Shown one piece after another: positions 9,683-20,176 of a DNA stretch of 64,000 nt (its first letter is position 1; each line of letters opens with the position of its first letter). The notes beneath the pieces are model-generated. The model was not told where the DNA came from. It saw only the letters and a list, made by a program, of their open reading frames with translations, and did no database searches. Source of the stretch: Talaromyces rugulosus (taxonomy: Eukaryota; Ascomycota; Eurotiomycetes; Eurotiales; Trichocomaceae); NCBI RefSeq assembly GCF_013368755.1, contig NC_049565.1, positions 2,604,001-2,668,000 on the forward strand, read 5' to 3'. Position numbers and translations under genes: made by a program.

Positions 9683-11628
9683 TCAGAAACTCTGAATGTC
9701 GATCATATCCTCGTCTAGAATACAACGGGTAGGGCGGCGTACATTGGCCGCGGGCACTCCAGGTACGTTTTCCTGTAGAATAATGGCGCCGGGGCTGTTA
9801 TTTACACCGGACTCAGCCGTAGCAGGAGCAATCGCAGCAGGGGGGGCATCAGCAACAAGAGAGACAGCAGCAGAGGGGACAGTAGAAGGAGGGACAGCAG
9901 CAGCAGGAGGAGGAGCAGGAGTAGCTTCCGGCTCTACCCACTTGGCTACCTTAAAGTCGAAGTTCTGTATATGCCTATCCGCTTTAAAGCGGCAGCCAGA
10001 ACCCCCCTGGCAGTCATCAATCTGGCAGACGTGTCCGACATAGCAGGTCGGGTGACGGCATGCGGAACCCACAACGCAGGGGTTCTTCTTCAGAATGTGC
10101 TGCAGTGTCATCAGGGCCAGCGGGCTGAGCTCACGGTGGTCTAGCTCACAGTCCGGACCGATCTCGCAGTGTCCCGACAGGTGGTAGCTGTTGCACACCT
10201 TGTGCTCTTCCTTGCGCAAGTTGTAGGCCTTCCATGCCTCTATGCTGGGCTTCTCCAAAAATATTTCAAGCCGATCGCCGTTCTTATTGACGGGGATAAT
10301 CTTTCCCTGGATAGAAGCGTCGATGGGCCGGGTCTTGGGGAGCACGGCCGAGGGCTTGGAGATGGCGAGGGTTCCGGAAGTCGAGCGGAGTGAGAGGGCC
10401 GGGTACTTGTCGAGAAGCTTTAAACCAGTCAGTCGCTTCTCAGACTTCTCAGACTTCTCTGGCTTTTCTGGCTTCTCGAGCTTCTCGAGCTTCTCCAGTT
10501 TCTCCAGCTTCTCCACCTTCTCCGGCTTCTCCGAGTTCTCCTGGTTTTCGGGGTTGGCCGGGTTTGCGGCATGCTCGTTCAAGCAGCTATCCCCGTACTT
10601 GCAGGAGCCCTATAAGTTTTAGTCAGCGAGTGCATCTTTTAGAGAGACATGAGAAATCATACCTTTGGATAATATGCGCAGGACTTCTTCACACCAGGAG
10701 TAGCGCCAAGGGTCTTTGGAGGAGAAGTAGAAACGATGCCCGGCAGAGGCGTCGACCGGAAACAGGTCCGTAGCTCCCTAACCGGTAGATCCAGGCTGGA
10801 GAACTCGGAGTGGAAAGCTCCTGCCTTGAGCAGGGTGACTCGATCGGATTTGCCCCGGTATGGGGTGAGCACCGAGAGATAGCCGACATCGTGGCAGCCT
10901 GCAAAGAAGATATGCTTGCACTGGCTGTTGTCGGCGAAAAGGCGGAACATTTCTACTTTAGTTAGCTTCTCTGTTCTTGTTCAAAAGATAACTTTCATTT
11001 GGAAAACTCACCTCGAACTTTGAAGTCCGCGGCGTCCTTTTTGTCGCCCGCGTCTACAAAGTCGAACAACTCCCCAGCTCGCGTAAAGCTGGACGTAAAT
11101 GGTGCCAGCGATCGAGCCTCCTGTCCGGCGAGTCCTGCTTTGGCCAGGGCCTTGGAAAGTCCGGCCAGGTTGGCATAGATGCGGACCATGACTCGACACT
11201 GGTCAGCTTCGTCGGGAGACATGCGTGAGTGCAGCATCTCCTTGATGCCGTTGTTCAGGGCCTGGGCAGCGCTTACGCCACCGCTGGTACCGGCTTTGAT
11301 GTATTGGTCGCGGAACTTGAAGCTGTTAGCTGTTTTTCCCCTTGTATGAATAAACAAAAAAAATTTTAAGGAGGGCACTCACGATATAACTATCTCCGTC
11401 GACCAGAACCAGCACGAAAGGATCCCGCTCCTGACCACGGGCCAGTTGCTTGTACTTCTCGCGTGACTCTTTCTCCTCTTCGTAGTCGCTTCGCAGCTGC
11501 CGATAGTCGGTAATCAGCTGCTGGAAGTTATTGACCAGTTTATCCTGGCCATCACGATGATGTTGACTAGTTAGGATGTAGTCGCTAAGTTGGTCAGTAA
11601 GACCAGCGAGTTCACGTTCATCAAACAT
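9683..11628 (-). CDS. CCCH zinc-finger protein with N-terminal coiled coil
   Basis: Four exons: 11383-11628, 11012-11315, 10663-10952 and 9683-10609, giving 588 residues. The N-terminus (about 1-70) is a Glu/Lys/Arg-rich coiled coil. Residues about 75-270 match a fungal domain with LVLVDGDSYIF, DQCRVMVRIYAN and FAGCHDVGYLSVLTPYRG, common in fungal tandem-CCCH proteins; its fold may be nuclease-like but function is unproven. The first CCCH finger, CAYYPKGSCKYGDSCLNEH (C275 to H293), is split by intron 3. A second is CNSYHLSGHCEIGPDCELDH, and Cys-rich clusters with less regular spacing follow. A Lys-Glu-rich tandem repeat lies between the fingers. The last 100 residues are Ala/Pro-rich. RNA binding is likely. 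In intron 1 the acceptor was chosen to keep phase (DSYI joined to FRDQY). Confidence 0.8.
10437..10530. repeat. In-frame minisatellite encoding E-K-x repeats
   Basis: Near-identical 9-base units of the type TTCTCCAGC/TTCTCGAGC are repeated about ten times. On the minus strand they encode EKLEKLEKPEKSEK-like residues between the zinc fingers of the CCCH protein. Every unit is a multiple of three, so changes in copy number keep the frame. Confidence 0.9.
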
Positions 11629-13631
11629 TTTGTCTGCTTTCTTTTTCTCTTTTTTTTAAAAAAAAAAAAAATTATAAATAGCTCACTGCGGAGTTTGGAA
11701 GTAGGTGTAATAAGAAAAGAAAATGTTTGAATGTGAAGTGAAGAAGGAGTAAATAGTCAGGGGTAGTCACTGGCTTTTTAACCGTGTATTTAGTACACTG
11801 GACGTCGGTTATTTCCTGAAAATTAGACACAAGCGAGGTTTTCTCTCTCTTTTTCGTTGTTGAAAAAAAGTAGAAATTTAAATAGAACAACTATTTTTAA
11901 GTCGACAAAGAAAGAAAGAGAGAGAAGAAAAAGAAGGGGAAGAAAAAGGAAAAAGAAAAGAAACAAACGGAGCACTTGAGAACAAACGCTCCAGTCTCCG
12001 CCGGCTCTCGCCCAAGATAATCAGGGTACCGCCGTTGGGGTGACTCACAAATGACTAACAATGCCATTTGTATAGAAAAAGAGTCATCAATAGAGAAAAT
12101 AATTGATCACATGAGAAAGCTATCAATAAGGCCGGTACTGAGGCCGGCGACTTTTGGGAACGTTTTAGGGCTAATCGGACGACCCACTTGCCTTTCTGGG
12201 ATTGCCGCGTTTACTGTACACAATTATTATACAACGACTTGTATGACAATAGTATTGACAAATGTGTGCGGTGTTGCTTTAGACTCCCCCGACATGCGAG
12301 TCGAAGGGGCCCAGAACAAAATAAGCCCCGAGGTTTTTGATTGAGCGCCCAGCCAAGCCAGTCATTCAGCCTTTTCTCCATCATTCATCCATGTAACTAA
12401 ACTTATTTTCTTTACAGTTCTTGAATTTTATAATCGACTCCCCTATTATTCTCGCACCTCATTCCTGTCCCATTTACCTACTTCAAGGAACCAGCTGACT
12501 CTTTAGTCGATGTATTCTGTTCAAATTTGGATATTAAGGAAGAACTGATCAACCTGCAAATGATCATTTAGTTGACGATCAACATGCTGATAAATTCTAA
12601 GAGGGTAACACCAACGCAGCTTTGTCGGGACAATGTTGATATTAATTGATATACGTGGCTGTAGATGCATATAGAGTCTATATTTGGTTATTGGTCGATT
12701 CCGACATGTCTAACTCACTAAATACTCCTTTAAATGTATGACCAAATTAACTTCGTCCCAGTACACTAGACGTATTAATTGATAATTAAAACTAATCTTA
12801 AAGGCATTAGGTGGCAATAATTCTCGTGGATATAGTGGTAGAATCAGTCTCTTAAATTTTCCAAATTAGTGAAAAAAACAAGTCTTTTCTCTGTTCCAAA
12901 TCTCACATCGGACAAAATAAATATTCGAGTAGTTTCAATATATTCAATTGATATGGTCTATCTAGTCAGAGAAGGGTTATGGTTTTATGAAATCTGTGTC
13001 GACGTGTGAAGGTGCAGCGTAGAGTGTCGTGGTTCTCGACTCACTGTTCAGAATTGTGAGTAATTCAGAAAATCCAAGGGTCGTCCTTGTTTTCTGAAGG
13101 AATTTCATTTATTCACTAACGCATATCAAATGTATGAAATGTTGCATGATTCATTCTCTTTGGTTCTCCGTCTATTGAGATATAAAGGTGGTCTGAAGAC
13201 ATTTGGTGCCTTTGGAATAACCTATTAGGTTTTATATGGCACCATGGTTCCAGATCTGAAATGCTCGAAGGTGACTGGGTGCCTCCGGAAGAGAATATTT
13301 CTGTATCTGCAAAGGGAGAAAGGCTGTATGTCTCCGGAAATGCTAATATTCTCAGCTCATTAAGCACAACCTGTGATAGTCACGCGCCCAATCGGACATG
13401 TAGCCCACGATAAGAAGCAACTGTAGTGAATCACTGCGGTTGGTGATACAGCCTATCCAGACTTGAACAATGTTCTGTACTTCACTTCAGAACCATTATT
13501 TGTCTTCTAAACTAACCAACTTACTGTAGTATATGGAGAGCTTCCATTATTTTAATCTACCAATACATGTAGTATATAGCCTATAAAGACTGGGTGTTCC
13601 AATTCTGGATCACAAGTCAGACATCTGGATA
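11629..13631. other. 2 kb AT-rich intergenic region
   Basis: Lies between the start of the CCCH gene and the 3' end of the SDR gene, both minus. A poly-A/poly-T stretch is near 11650, followed by purine-rich promoter-like sequence to about 11960. From 12350 to 13560 the DNA is AT-rich with scattered stops in all frames. Small open frames near 12051-12344 (+) and 13116-13367 (-) have no recognisable content and are not called. Confidence 0.55.
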
Positions 13632-14576
13632 TCAAACAACCAATCTCATCTTCAGTTTGTCTCCCTCTACAATCTCATTCTTCCTCGATTCCAATTCCGG
13701 CATATGCCAACTGGCGCTCACATACCGTCCACCCAGCCAGGGACGTCCCTTTTGCGTCAGCCACGCAAACGTGTCAGCCGCCAGCTCGGGGGTGTCATTC
13801 AAAAAATCGTGCATCCATTCAGGCAGTCCCAGTGCCAGGTCCGTACGAACAGCACCGGGATTAACCGCAACTACTGTCAGCCCCTCAGCCCCGTATTCCA
13901 CTGCCAAAAACTCGGTGAATCTCAAAATCGCGAATTTCGACCCTTGATAACCCGAGGCTCCCGGTACCGTCAACAGAGCACCAGCGGACGACACGTTGAG
14001 AACCCACTTGAGATCTGACTTGAGCAGAGCAGGCAAAAACTCGCGAGTAAGCAGGTACACTCCCTTGAGATTTGCCTCCCAGACAGACCACCATGCTATT
14101 GGGTCGCCCTTGTCAACTTTGACCCAATTTTCTAGGGCTCCGGCGTTGTTAATAAGAACATCAAGACGGCCATCAAACGCCTCTAGCGTTTTTCTAGCTG
14201 CCTCCTTTACCGCGTTTGTATCGGTAACGTCCAGACTAAGCTTTAGGATGGTAAGCGTTTGTGTAGACACAGCACGCATGCTTTTTTCGACCTCGTCTAG
14301 CGATGAGCGTGCAGCGATGGCGATGTGGGAGGCGCCGGCGCGAGCGTAGGAAATTGCTGTTGCACGTCCGATGCCTTTAGAAGCTCCGCTGATGAAAACG
14401 GCTCGGCCTATGTGGCTGTCATTGTTGGAAGATATGGCTGGGTATGTGTCGTTGTGACTTTCTTCGGTGAAGCTCCTTGCTACAGAGAAGGCGTCTTACT
14501 TTTTGTAAGCACAAAGGGCTTTTTTACGCGAGGAGTCGGATTGCTTACCTGAAGCAGCCTTCGACGTGAAATCCAT
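13632..14576 (-). CDS. Short-chain dehydrogenase/reductase
   Basis: Two exons (14549-14576, only nine codons, and 13632-14479; 69-bp intron), 291 residues. The Rossmann fold shows the nucleotide-binding GASKGIG (about residues 35-41), the structural NNAG (LINNAGAL), the catalytic Ser (VLNVSSAGAL) and the YQGSK motif with catalytic Tyr and Lys. NPGAVRTDL follows, typical of classical SDRs. The substrate cannot be told from sequence. NADP preference is plausible because the residues after strand 2 include Arg (AIAARSS). The tiny first exon is supported by phase and by GTAAGC/TGTAG splice sites, but a start within exon 2 is an alternative. The next gene upstream on the same strand is the reverse-transcriptase-like gene, 580 bases away. 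Confidence 0.85.
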
Positions 14577-15159
14577 TTTTTCTGAGTTTCCTTACTATTA
14601 ACGCAAGGTGGTACAGTTACGATGGTGAAGGATATTGACTGTTGTTCCGAGCACCTGAGCGGCTGAATTCAACGTCTAATTGAAGTCTCGAGTATACATA
14701 TATGCAACATTGACATCTGGAAGCTCCTACATGTAGTCTACAGTCTTTATGACATCCATTTTATATACTCCAAACTCAACCCGGAATTTGAAATATAGCC
14801 GACCGAATGACAAATTCGTTCATACAATACTACGACAAACCGGGTTTACGGTGATAAGCACCTTAATACCGGGATGCTGCATAACTATGTGGAGATTCAC
14901 CTTTACGTAGAAAGGAGCTTGATGATTCCCGATTTGTTGGATATCAAGTTATAATAACAGCATAAGAACACCAAGGAACCAGAGGGATCTATCACGCACT
15001 TCAAGGCCCACTTTTTTAATGCTCCGGACATCAGAGAGAAGATTCTCAGAGAAGTGATTATATCGTGGAGATTCGTTAATCTAGTATACAGAATAGATAT
15101 CGTTAATCATACAGGAGGAGAGAAGATAATACCAATACAAGAGAAGAATAGTAAAAAAA
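14577..15159. other. Intergenic, promoter of SDR and 3' UTR of rvt-like gene
   Basis: About 580 AT-rich bases. I see no open frame, no long direct or inverted repeat and no poly-A tail next to the reverse-transcriptase-like gene. This argues against a recent retrotransposon insertion. Confidence 0.6.
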
Positions 15160-18054
15160 CTATCCCTGCCACCGCACCTTTCCCTGGCGCAGTACCTTGA
15201 CAACCCCAAGCGGCATCAGCGCGCGATCAACAGCCGACAGACTACCGTACTTCTTGACCATACCGCTATGGTAAAGCACCGTCACCCATCGCCAGTACGC
15301 GTTCATAGAGTTCCAATCATGCGCAATGCGGTCCCCGTGCTTGCTTGACCGATCCAGCATCATCTGGTGTCGACTCAGCTCCGTCGTCGGGCCGATCTCC
15401 TGCTCCTCGGGAACTCGGAGCAACTCGCGGTATGCCCAATATAGCTCCGAGCTGGTAGACTCGAGGTGCGCAGTGTATTCTTCGAGAGAAAAGAATGACT
15501 TGGGTCCGTCCAAGAACCGCAAAGTACTAGAGTAGCCATCCCCCTTTTGCCATTTCCGCTTGGCGATTTCGTAGTTGGCTTCCTCTGAAATGAACACTTT
15601 CTCTATAATGCGTCGGGGTGTTTTGCGAACGTCTTCCCGCATCGCGAGGAACCCGATGAAGGGGTTATGGATCTCGAGACCGCCGAGTTCGATGGGGAAG
15701 AAGAAGAATCCGTCGGGGAGATTGTCCACGTCGAAGCGCTCCGCAATGACTTTGCGTAGATAATACGCAACGTTGCCGTTTTCCAAGCCACTCGCGGCGA
15801 AGACTTCGCGTTCAATTCGGCTCAACGTGCTGATCACCATGTCGATGTGTTCTCGTCCGATAGCCACAGAAGGCTTGGCGAAGAAGTTGCTAAAGAACCT
15901 CGCAAAGTAGCTGTTCCACGCCTGGATCCAGGCGAATATGCTCTTGCAAGCGGACAGTTGGCGTTTGAGCTCTTCGATATGGATATCCACTTGGTCCTGG
16001 TCAATGAGGAACCGACGCTGCTCAGGGTCCAGCTTGAGGAATCCCCACCGAATGTCGCCTTGTGGTAAAGCAAAAGCATTGGCATCATCCGACGACATTT
16101 CCGAGTCAGAACCCAGTTCGGAACTCGAATGATCGGCAGTAGGGGTTTCCGAAACCTCTTTCTTCTCCCCCAGACGAACGGTCCCGGTTTTCTCCTCATT
16201 TAACTGAAGACCGGTAACTTTTGTAAATTCACTCATTGCCTTCCATGCCTCTTGGCAGGACTTTTCCTTTCCCCAAAACCAGAAATCATCATGCAGCCGG
16301 TAGAGGAACGAGCCATTCGCATGTTGGTTAACGGCATAGTCCATGCAGAAAAGGAGTGACTCTCCGAGGAACTCTGAGATCGAATGACTCATGGGCACAC
16401 CACGCTGTCGGATGTGGACTTGTGCCTCGGAGCCGTCGTGGACAAATTTGAGAGGGCACTCTAGGAACCTTTTGAAAAACTGCAACCAGTCGTCTTGAAC
16501 ACCGAAAAAGTGCAAAACGGCTAGGATCGTGCCGTGTGGGAGAGAAGGCCCAAACCATTTGAAATCAGATCGAACCACTGTGAACTCGCCATGAAGTCGG
16601 TTGTGAATGATGGATTCGGTGATTAAAAGATGCAGCAATGACTGTTTGGTCTCGATCGGTGACATTCGGTCATCATCCCCTGGTAGGACTGCATCATCGT
16701 CGCCGTGGTCATCATAGCTTCTCTTGCCTTCGTCGAGAGACCGAGGAAGTTGGGTCATGAAGTAGTCGGTCTCGTATGTCTCCTTTCGGAAGTTGTCGAC
16801 TGTCTCTCTCTCTCGGGGTTCTTGTGTAATGAAATGCTTCCGTCGATTGGTGACCTCCTTGGGGACTTTTTGCGAATTGGATTTCCACGCAGGAGACTTC
16901 AAGAAGGAAACAAATGCGTCGCGGAATTCCACGGACCATTTCAGGCCAATGTAATGGAGAAGAATAGTTTCGATGAGGTCTCCATCCATAAAGACGCGGT
17001 ATTTCCCATTCAGATGGCGGCGCATCTCGACGGGGATGCCTTTCGAATCCCAGTCCCAACGATCGATAGAAGCAAACCGTAGGTTCAAGACGTCTGCTAC
17101 TTCCTGAGCAACTTCGTTGTTTTTGAGGAACTCTTTCAGAATTGAGGTCTTTTCAGGAGTCAAGAGATCGCTTCTAAGCAGTGACGAGCTTATGGTCTTG
17201 AGCATGGTAATGTCAAATGCCTTTGTGTTTGACCGCAAGCTAGTGCCAAAGTCTCGGACCTTCTCGCGAAGCTCCTTGAGCGCCTGTTGCGAGAGCTTTG
17301 TCTGATTGAAGAGCTTATCCAAGTATGCCACCACTGCTTGCGAGTCTACGTCGGCTGGCGAGAAAACGAGGCTTTCCCATGTGGCTCGCTGGTCATGCAT
17401 TTCCTGTCGTCCAACTTGTTCAAAGGTTGACTTGTCGAGGCTCTTCTCGCCAGGCTTTTCCTCAAGATCCACAAGCCATTCAGAAACCAAGTCACTGTAG
17501 AACTTGGCATGCTCATACTTGACAGTGTGATAGCGCAGGCTGTCCTCAAGACGAGCAATCCATTCCCGCACAACCTCATCCGAAACAGAAGCATCATGCC
17601 TACTCTGCAGCAGAAAACGGCGCATGTTAATATTCTCACTCCGCAGCCAATCTGTATTCGAGTAAACTGATTGTGTCGACGGAAGACGGTTGCTCCGTTG
17701 CTGCCCAGTGACGACATCCTTGTCGATATCGTCATCCTCGTCAAAGGCATCCTTGGGGTATCCCATCAACCGCGTGACACCCTCGAGTAGCACGCGGGCT
17801 TTCTCTCTGTGGTCTGGGGCGGCATTGGCTGCCTTGAGGATCTCAGCCTTGCGGCTTTCGAACAGCTCGCGTTGCTTGTAAAGCTCGTCGACTTTGGTAG
17901 AGCTGATGGATTTGAGGGTCAGTGGGAGAGCACCACGAGTGGAAGCCATTGTTCCTGAATGGAGAAAAGAGCGATGAAATGAGGTTGATGTGTTGAGCAG
18001 GCGAGTACGAGCGTGAGAGCACAAGCATCGACCACGCAGGAGAGATTGATGCAT
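15160..18054 (-). CDS. rvt: Reverse-transcriptase-related cellular gene (rvt family)
   Basis: One exon, 964 codons. The RT core is readable. Motif A is VVRSDFKWFGPSLPHGTI (Asp497). Motif B is RGVPMSHSISEFLGESLLF (551-569). Motif C is YRLHDDFWFWG (Asp589, Asp590), where the usual Y/F-x-D-D is Leu-His-Asp-Asp. Motif D is GLQLNEEKTG (Lys622). The thumb-like part includes LPDGFFFFPIELGGLEIHNP (779-798). All three catalytic Asp are present. There is no endonuclease, RNase H, integrase, gag or zinc knuckle. The N-terminal 300 residues are helical and charged. Acidic insertions sit before motif A (about 440-465) and after motif D (about 630-665). This layout fits the domesticated rvt genes of fungi and other organisms, whose function is unknown. 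A second in-frame ATG at 17949 (MASTRGALPLTLK) may be the true start. The 35 residues before it resemble a mitochondrial presequence. Confidence 0.85.
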   Translation of the reverse strand: MHQSLLRGRCLCSHARTRLLNTSTSFHRSFLHSGTMASTRGALPLTLKSISSTKVDELYKQRELFESRKAEILKAANAAPDHREKARVLLEGVTRLMGYPKDAFDEDDDIDKDVVTGQQRSNRLPSTQSVYSNTDWLRSENINMRRFLLQSRHDASVSDEVVREWIARLEDSLRYHTVKYEHAKFYSDLVSEWLVDLEEKPGEKSLDKSTFEQVGRQEMHDQRATWESLVFSPADVDSQAVVAYLDKLFNQTKLSQQALKELREKVRDFGTSLRSNTKAFDITMLKTISSSLLRSDLLTPEKTSILKEFLKNNEVAQEVADVLNLRFASIDRWDWDSKGIPVEMRRHLNGKYRVFMDGDLIETILLHYIGLKWSVEFRDAFVSFLKSPAWKSNSQKVPKEVTNRRKHFITQEPRERETVDNFRKETYETDYFMTQLPRSLDEGKRSYDDHGDDDAVLPGDDDRMSPIETKQSLLHLLITESIIHNRLHGEFTVVRSDFKWFGPSLPHGTILAVLHFFGVQDDWLQFFKRFLECPLKFVHDGSEAQVHIRQRGVPMSHSISEFLGESLLFCMDYAVNQHANGSFLYRLHDDFWFWGKEKSCQEAWKAMSEFTKVTGLQLNEEKTGTVRLGEKKEVSETPTADHSSSELGSDSEMSSDDANAFALPQGDIRWGFLKLDPEQRRFLIDQDQVDIHIEELKRQLSACKSIFAWIQAWNSYFARFFSNFFAKPSVAIGREHIDMVISTLSRIEREVFAASGLENGNVAYYLRKVIAERFDVDNLPDGFFFFPIELGGLEIHNPFIGFLAMREDVRKTPRRIIEKVFISEEANYEIAKRKWQKGDGYSSTLRFLDGPKSFFSLEEYTAHLESTSSELYWAYRELLRVPEEQEIGPTTELSRHQMMLDRSSKHGDRIAHDWNSMNAYWRWVTVLYHSGMVKKYGSLSAVDRALMPLGVVKVLRQGKVRWQG

Positions 18055-18513
18055 GGTGGCAAGACACCGGGCCCTGGAGGGGCTTTAAATATCCCAAATT
18101 CTGTGGCTAGGCAGACATGCAGAAACTTGTTTTGAATGTTTGGTTTTGCTGGCTTTGATTTTCTTGCGTTGTTTGTTTGATGTGTCTCTCTCTGCCTACC
18201 GGGCGAGTCGGCGCTTTGCCTTGTTTGCTCGCCGCCGGTGGGGCGCTTATGCTCGATTCGGAGCCCTACATCACGGTACGGTATTAATTTTTTATTTAAT
18301 TTTTTATTTCATTCTAGTTTGGCCTGGCAGTGTTGATGCTTTCTTTGTTTTTGTTTCTACTTTTGGAATAGTATGGTGGGTGTCAGAGTTTGCCGGTTGA
18401 TTATCAAAATCATACTCGTTTGTACCGATCTATACGAGCTTCTGAATAATATCAAGTAGAATAAAGTCAAGATGATATTGGAAACCAAGAAAATGCCAGT
18501 TAAAAAAAGAAAT
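18055..18513. other. Intergenic, promoter of rvt-like gene
   Basis: About 460 bases between the rvt-like gene and the 3' end of the phosphotransferase gene, both minus. It includes T-rich stretches near 18285-18310 and no open frame of interest. No inverted or direct repeats frame the rvt gene here. Confidence 0.6.
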
Positions 18514-19948
18514 CTAATCACATCTCTCCCACGAATGCAACCCATCCTCTCCCCTTGGCACAAGCGTATCAAACAAACCCCTAGTCTCCACAACACGCTT
18601 ATACTCCACTTCTGGCTCAAACGGACATCCATATATCTCTTCGTACAAAGTTTGAAGAAAAAGATACGTATATGGCTCCATTAGTCCCATCTCAAACTGC
18701 CGCCGGGACTCTGCGGTGTTCATTAGGTCCTTTCGGAGGTTTCGGCAGCGTAAACTAGAAGACTGGAATCGGCACTCGCGAGCCAAAAAGGTTTCGAGGA
18801 AGCGGGCTCGGTCAGTGACTAGGCCGCTGACTTTGTCGCCGAATAGCCATGGGTACAGGCAGAGTGAGGGCAAGGGGACGACCGTGCCGGGGAAGTCGAG
18901 AATACCGGTGATGTTGAAGTCGTCATCAACCTGGACCTGTCAGCCTGGGACCAACAGCCACTTGGATACTAACTTACCAGGATATTCTGAACAGTGAGAT
19001 CGTTATGATTAATCACAAAAGGCCCATCCTTAAACTCTGGAACTATAAAATGACCAGCCAGCTCCGCGAAAAGCTCGTAACTAGCCACTTCTTTGCTCCT
19101 GTCTCCTACTTCGGGATTCCCCACGGCGTACTTGAGATTGAGCTCAGCCATTGCATTGTACCAGTCTGTGGTGGACGAAAAGGGGCCCTTGTGCTGAGCA
19201 TCAAGTTGGCTGTACGCCACAGCCTTGTGCTGTGGATACGCGGTTGCATTAGTCTCTGTATATGGCCCGATGAAAAAGTTTCCGTTTGAGTCTTCGAGCA
19301 AGGAGCCGATTTTGTCGAATTTCAGAGATGCTAGCAACATATGAGTCAGCTCGACGTTACACATACACACACATCGAATGAATATACCTAATTCCAAAAT
19401 AATATCCGTCAACTGAGTATGCACCTTTTTTACCACTGCAATCTCTTTATCGCTGGCCTTGAGCGTCTTCCCCTTCAGCGTCGGCAGCGGATGCCCGGAA
19501 AGATATTCCATTAGAATATACGCCGCCTTAACCTTGTTGTCTGGAGCTGACTTGGCCGCATATGCATACACTTCTGGAACAGGAATGTTACTATGCTTCT
19601 TGAGATATTTAAGCGTCGCAGCATACGAATCCGAGATTTCGTCGGGTTGGAAGCAACTGTCTGGATTCGGGATGCGAGCGAGCCAGCTGATACCATCGGA
19701 GAATAATAACTGGAGCACGACGTTGTATCCTGCAAAAGTTTATATTAGTATTGAATGTTACATGTATGTTCGTCCATATGACATGCGAGGGTAAGCTTGC
19801 CTCCCATGATATGGCTCGCCAAGGAGCATGGTATGTTATCGCGATGGCTAGATGCGACTACGCACAGCTCCTTCAAGTCGATGGTCTTGAGGAACTGTAC
19901 AAGCGCGAACTGCTCGTCCTCGCTTGAGTATCTGTTAGATTCGCTCAT
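18514..19948 (-). CDS. APH-family phosphotransferase (aminoglycoside phosphotransferase/kinase-like)
   Basis: Four exons: 19801-19948, 19388-19729, 18978-19330 and 18514-18930, giving 419 residues. The N-lobe has GGYNVVLQLLFSDGISWLAR (Gly-rich turn) and YILMEYLSGHPL (hinge). The catalytic loop is VINHNDLTVQNIL (HxDxxxxN) and is followed by a metal-binding Asp in ITGILDFPG. This fold phosphorylates small molecules; the substrate in fungi is usually unknown, and resistance to aminoglycosides should not be assumed. Intron 1 appears to use a GC donor (GGAG/GCAAGC), because the only joining that restores the conserved Gly-Gly-Tyr motif starts there. The C-terminal third is specific to the fungal members. 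Likely cytosolic. Confidence 0.85.
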
Positions 19949-20176
19949 GGTTCGTAAATAGATCTAGGTAAGTTCAACTACTAGTAGTATGAATGGATTG
20001 TAGGTTTACGGTGCATCATGTCAGGGCTTGATGGATGATGGCTGATGGATATAGTCACTGACTCACTATAGCCATTGACTCACTGTAGTGCCAGTGTATA
20101 GTCCTTTCAGACTCCGACATCTACCCATCAGTCATATTTAACGATTTAAAAAGAAACAAACTAGTCTATAGATACA

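Noticed and set aside
12051..12344. 97-codon plus-strand open frame
   Set aside because: No family resemblance and isolated within AT-rich intergenic DNA; expected by chance.
13116..13367. 83-codon minus-strand open frame
   Set aside because: No domain, no partner exon, and AT-rich surroundings.
15160..18054. Active non-LTR retrotransposon or group II intron-like element
   Set aside because: No endonuclease, nucleic-acid-binding knuckle or poly-A tail, no flanking duplications or ribozyme-like borders. The frame is intact and a domesticated rvt gene fits better.
18514..19948. Antibiotic-resistance gene
   Set aside because: The APH fold is shared by many fungal kinases of unknown substrate; nothing in the sequence points to drug modification.
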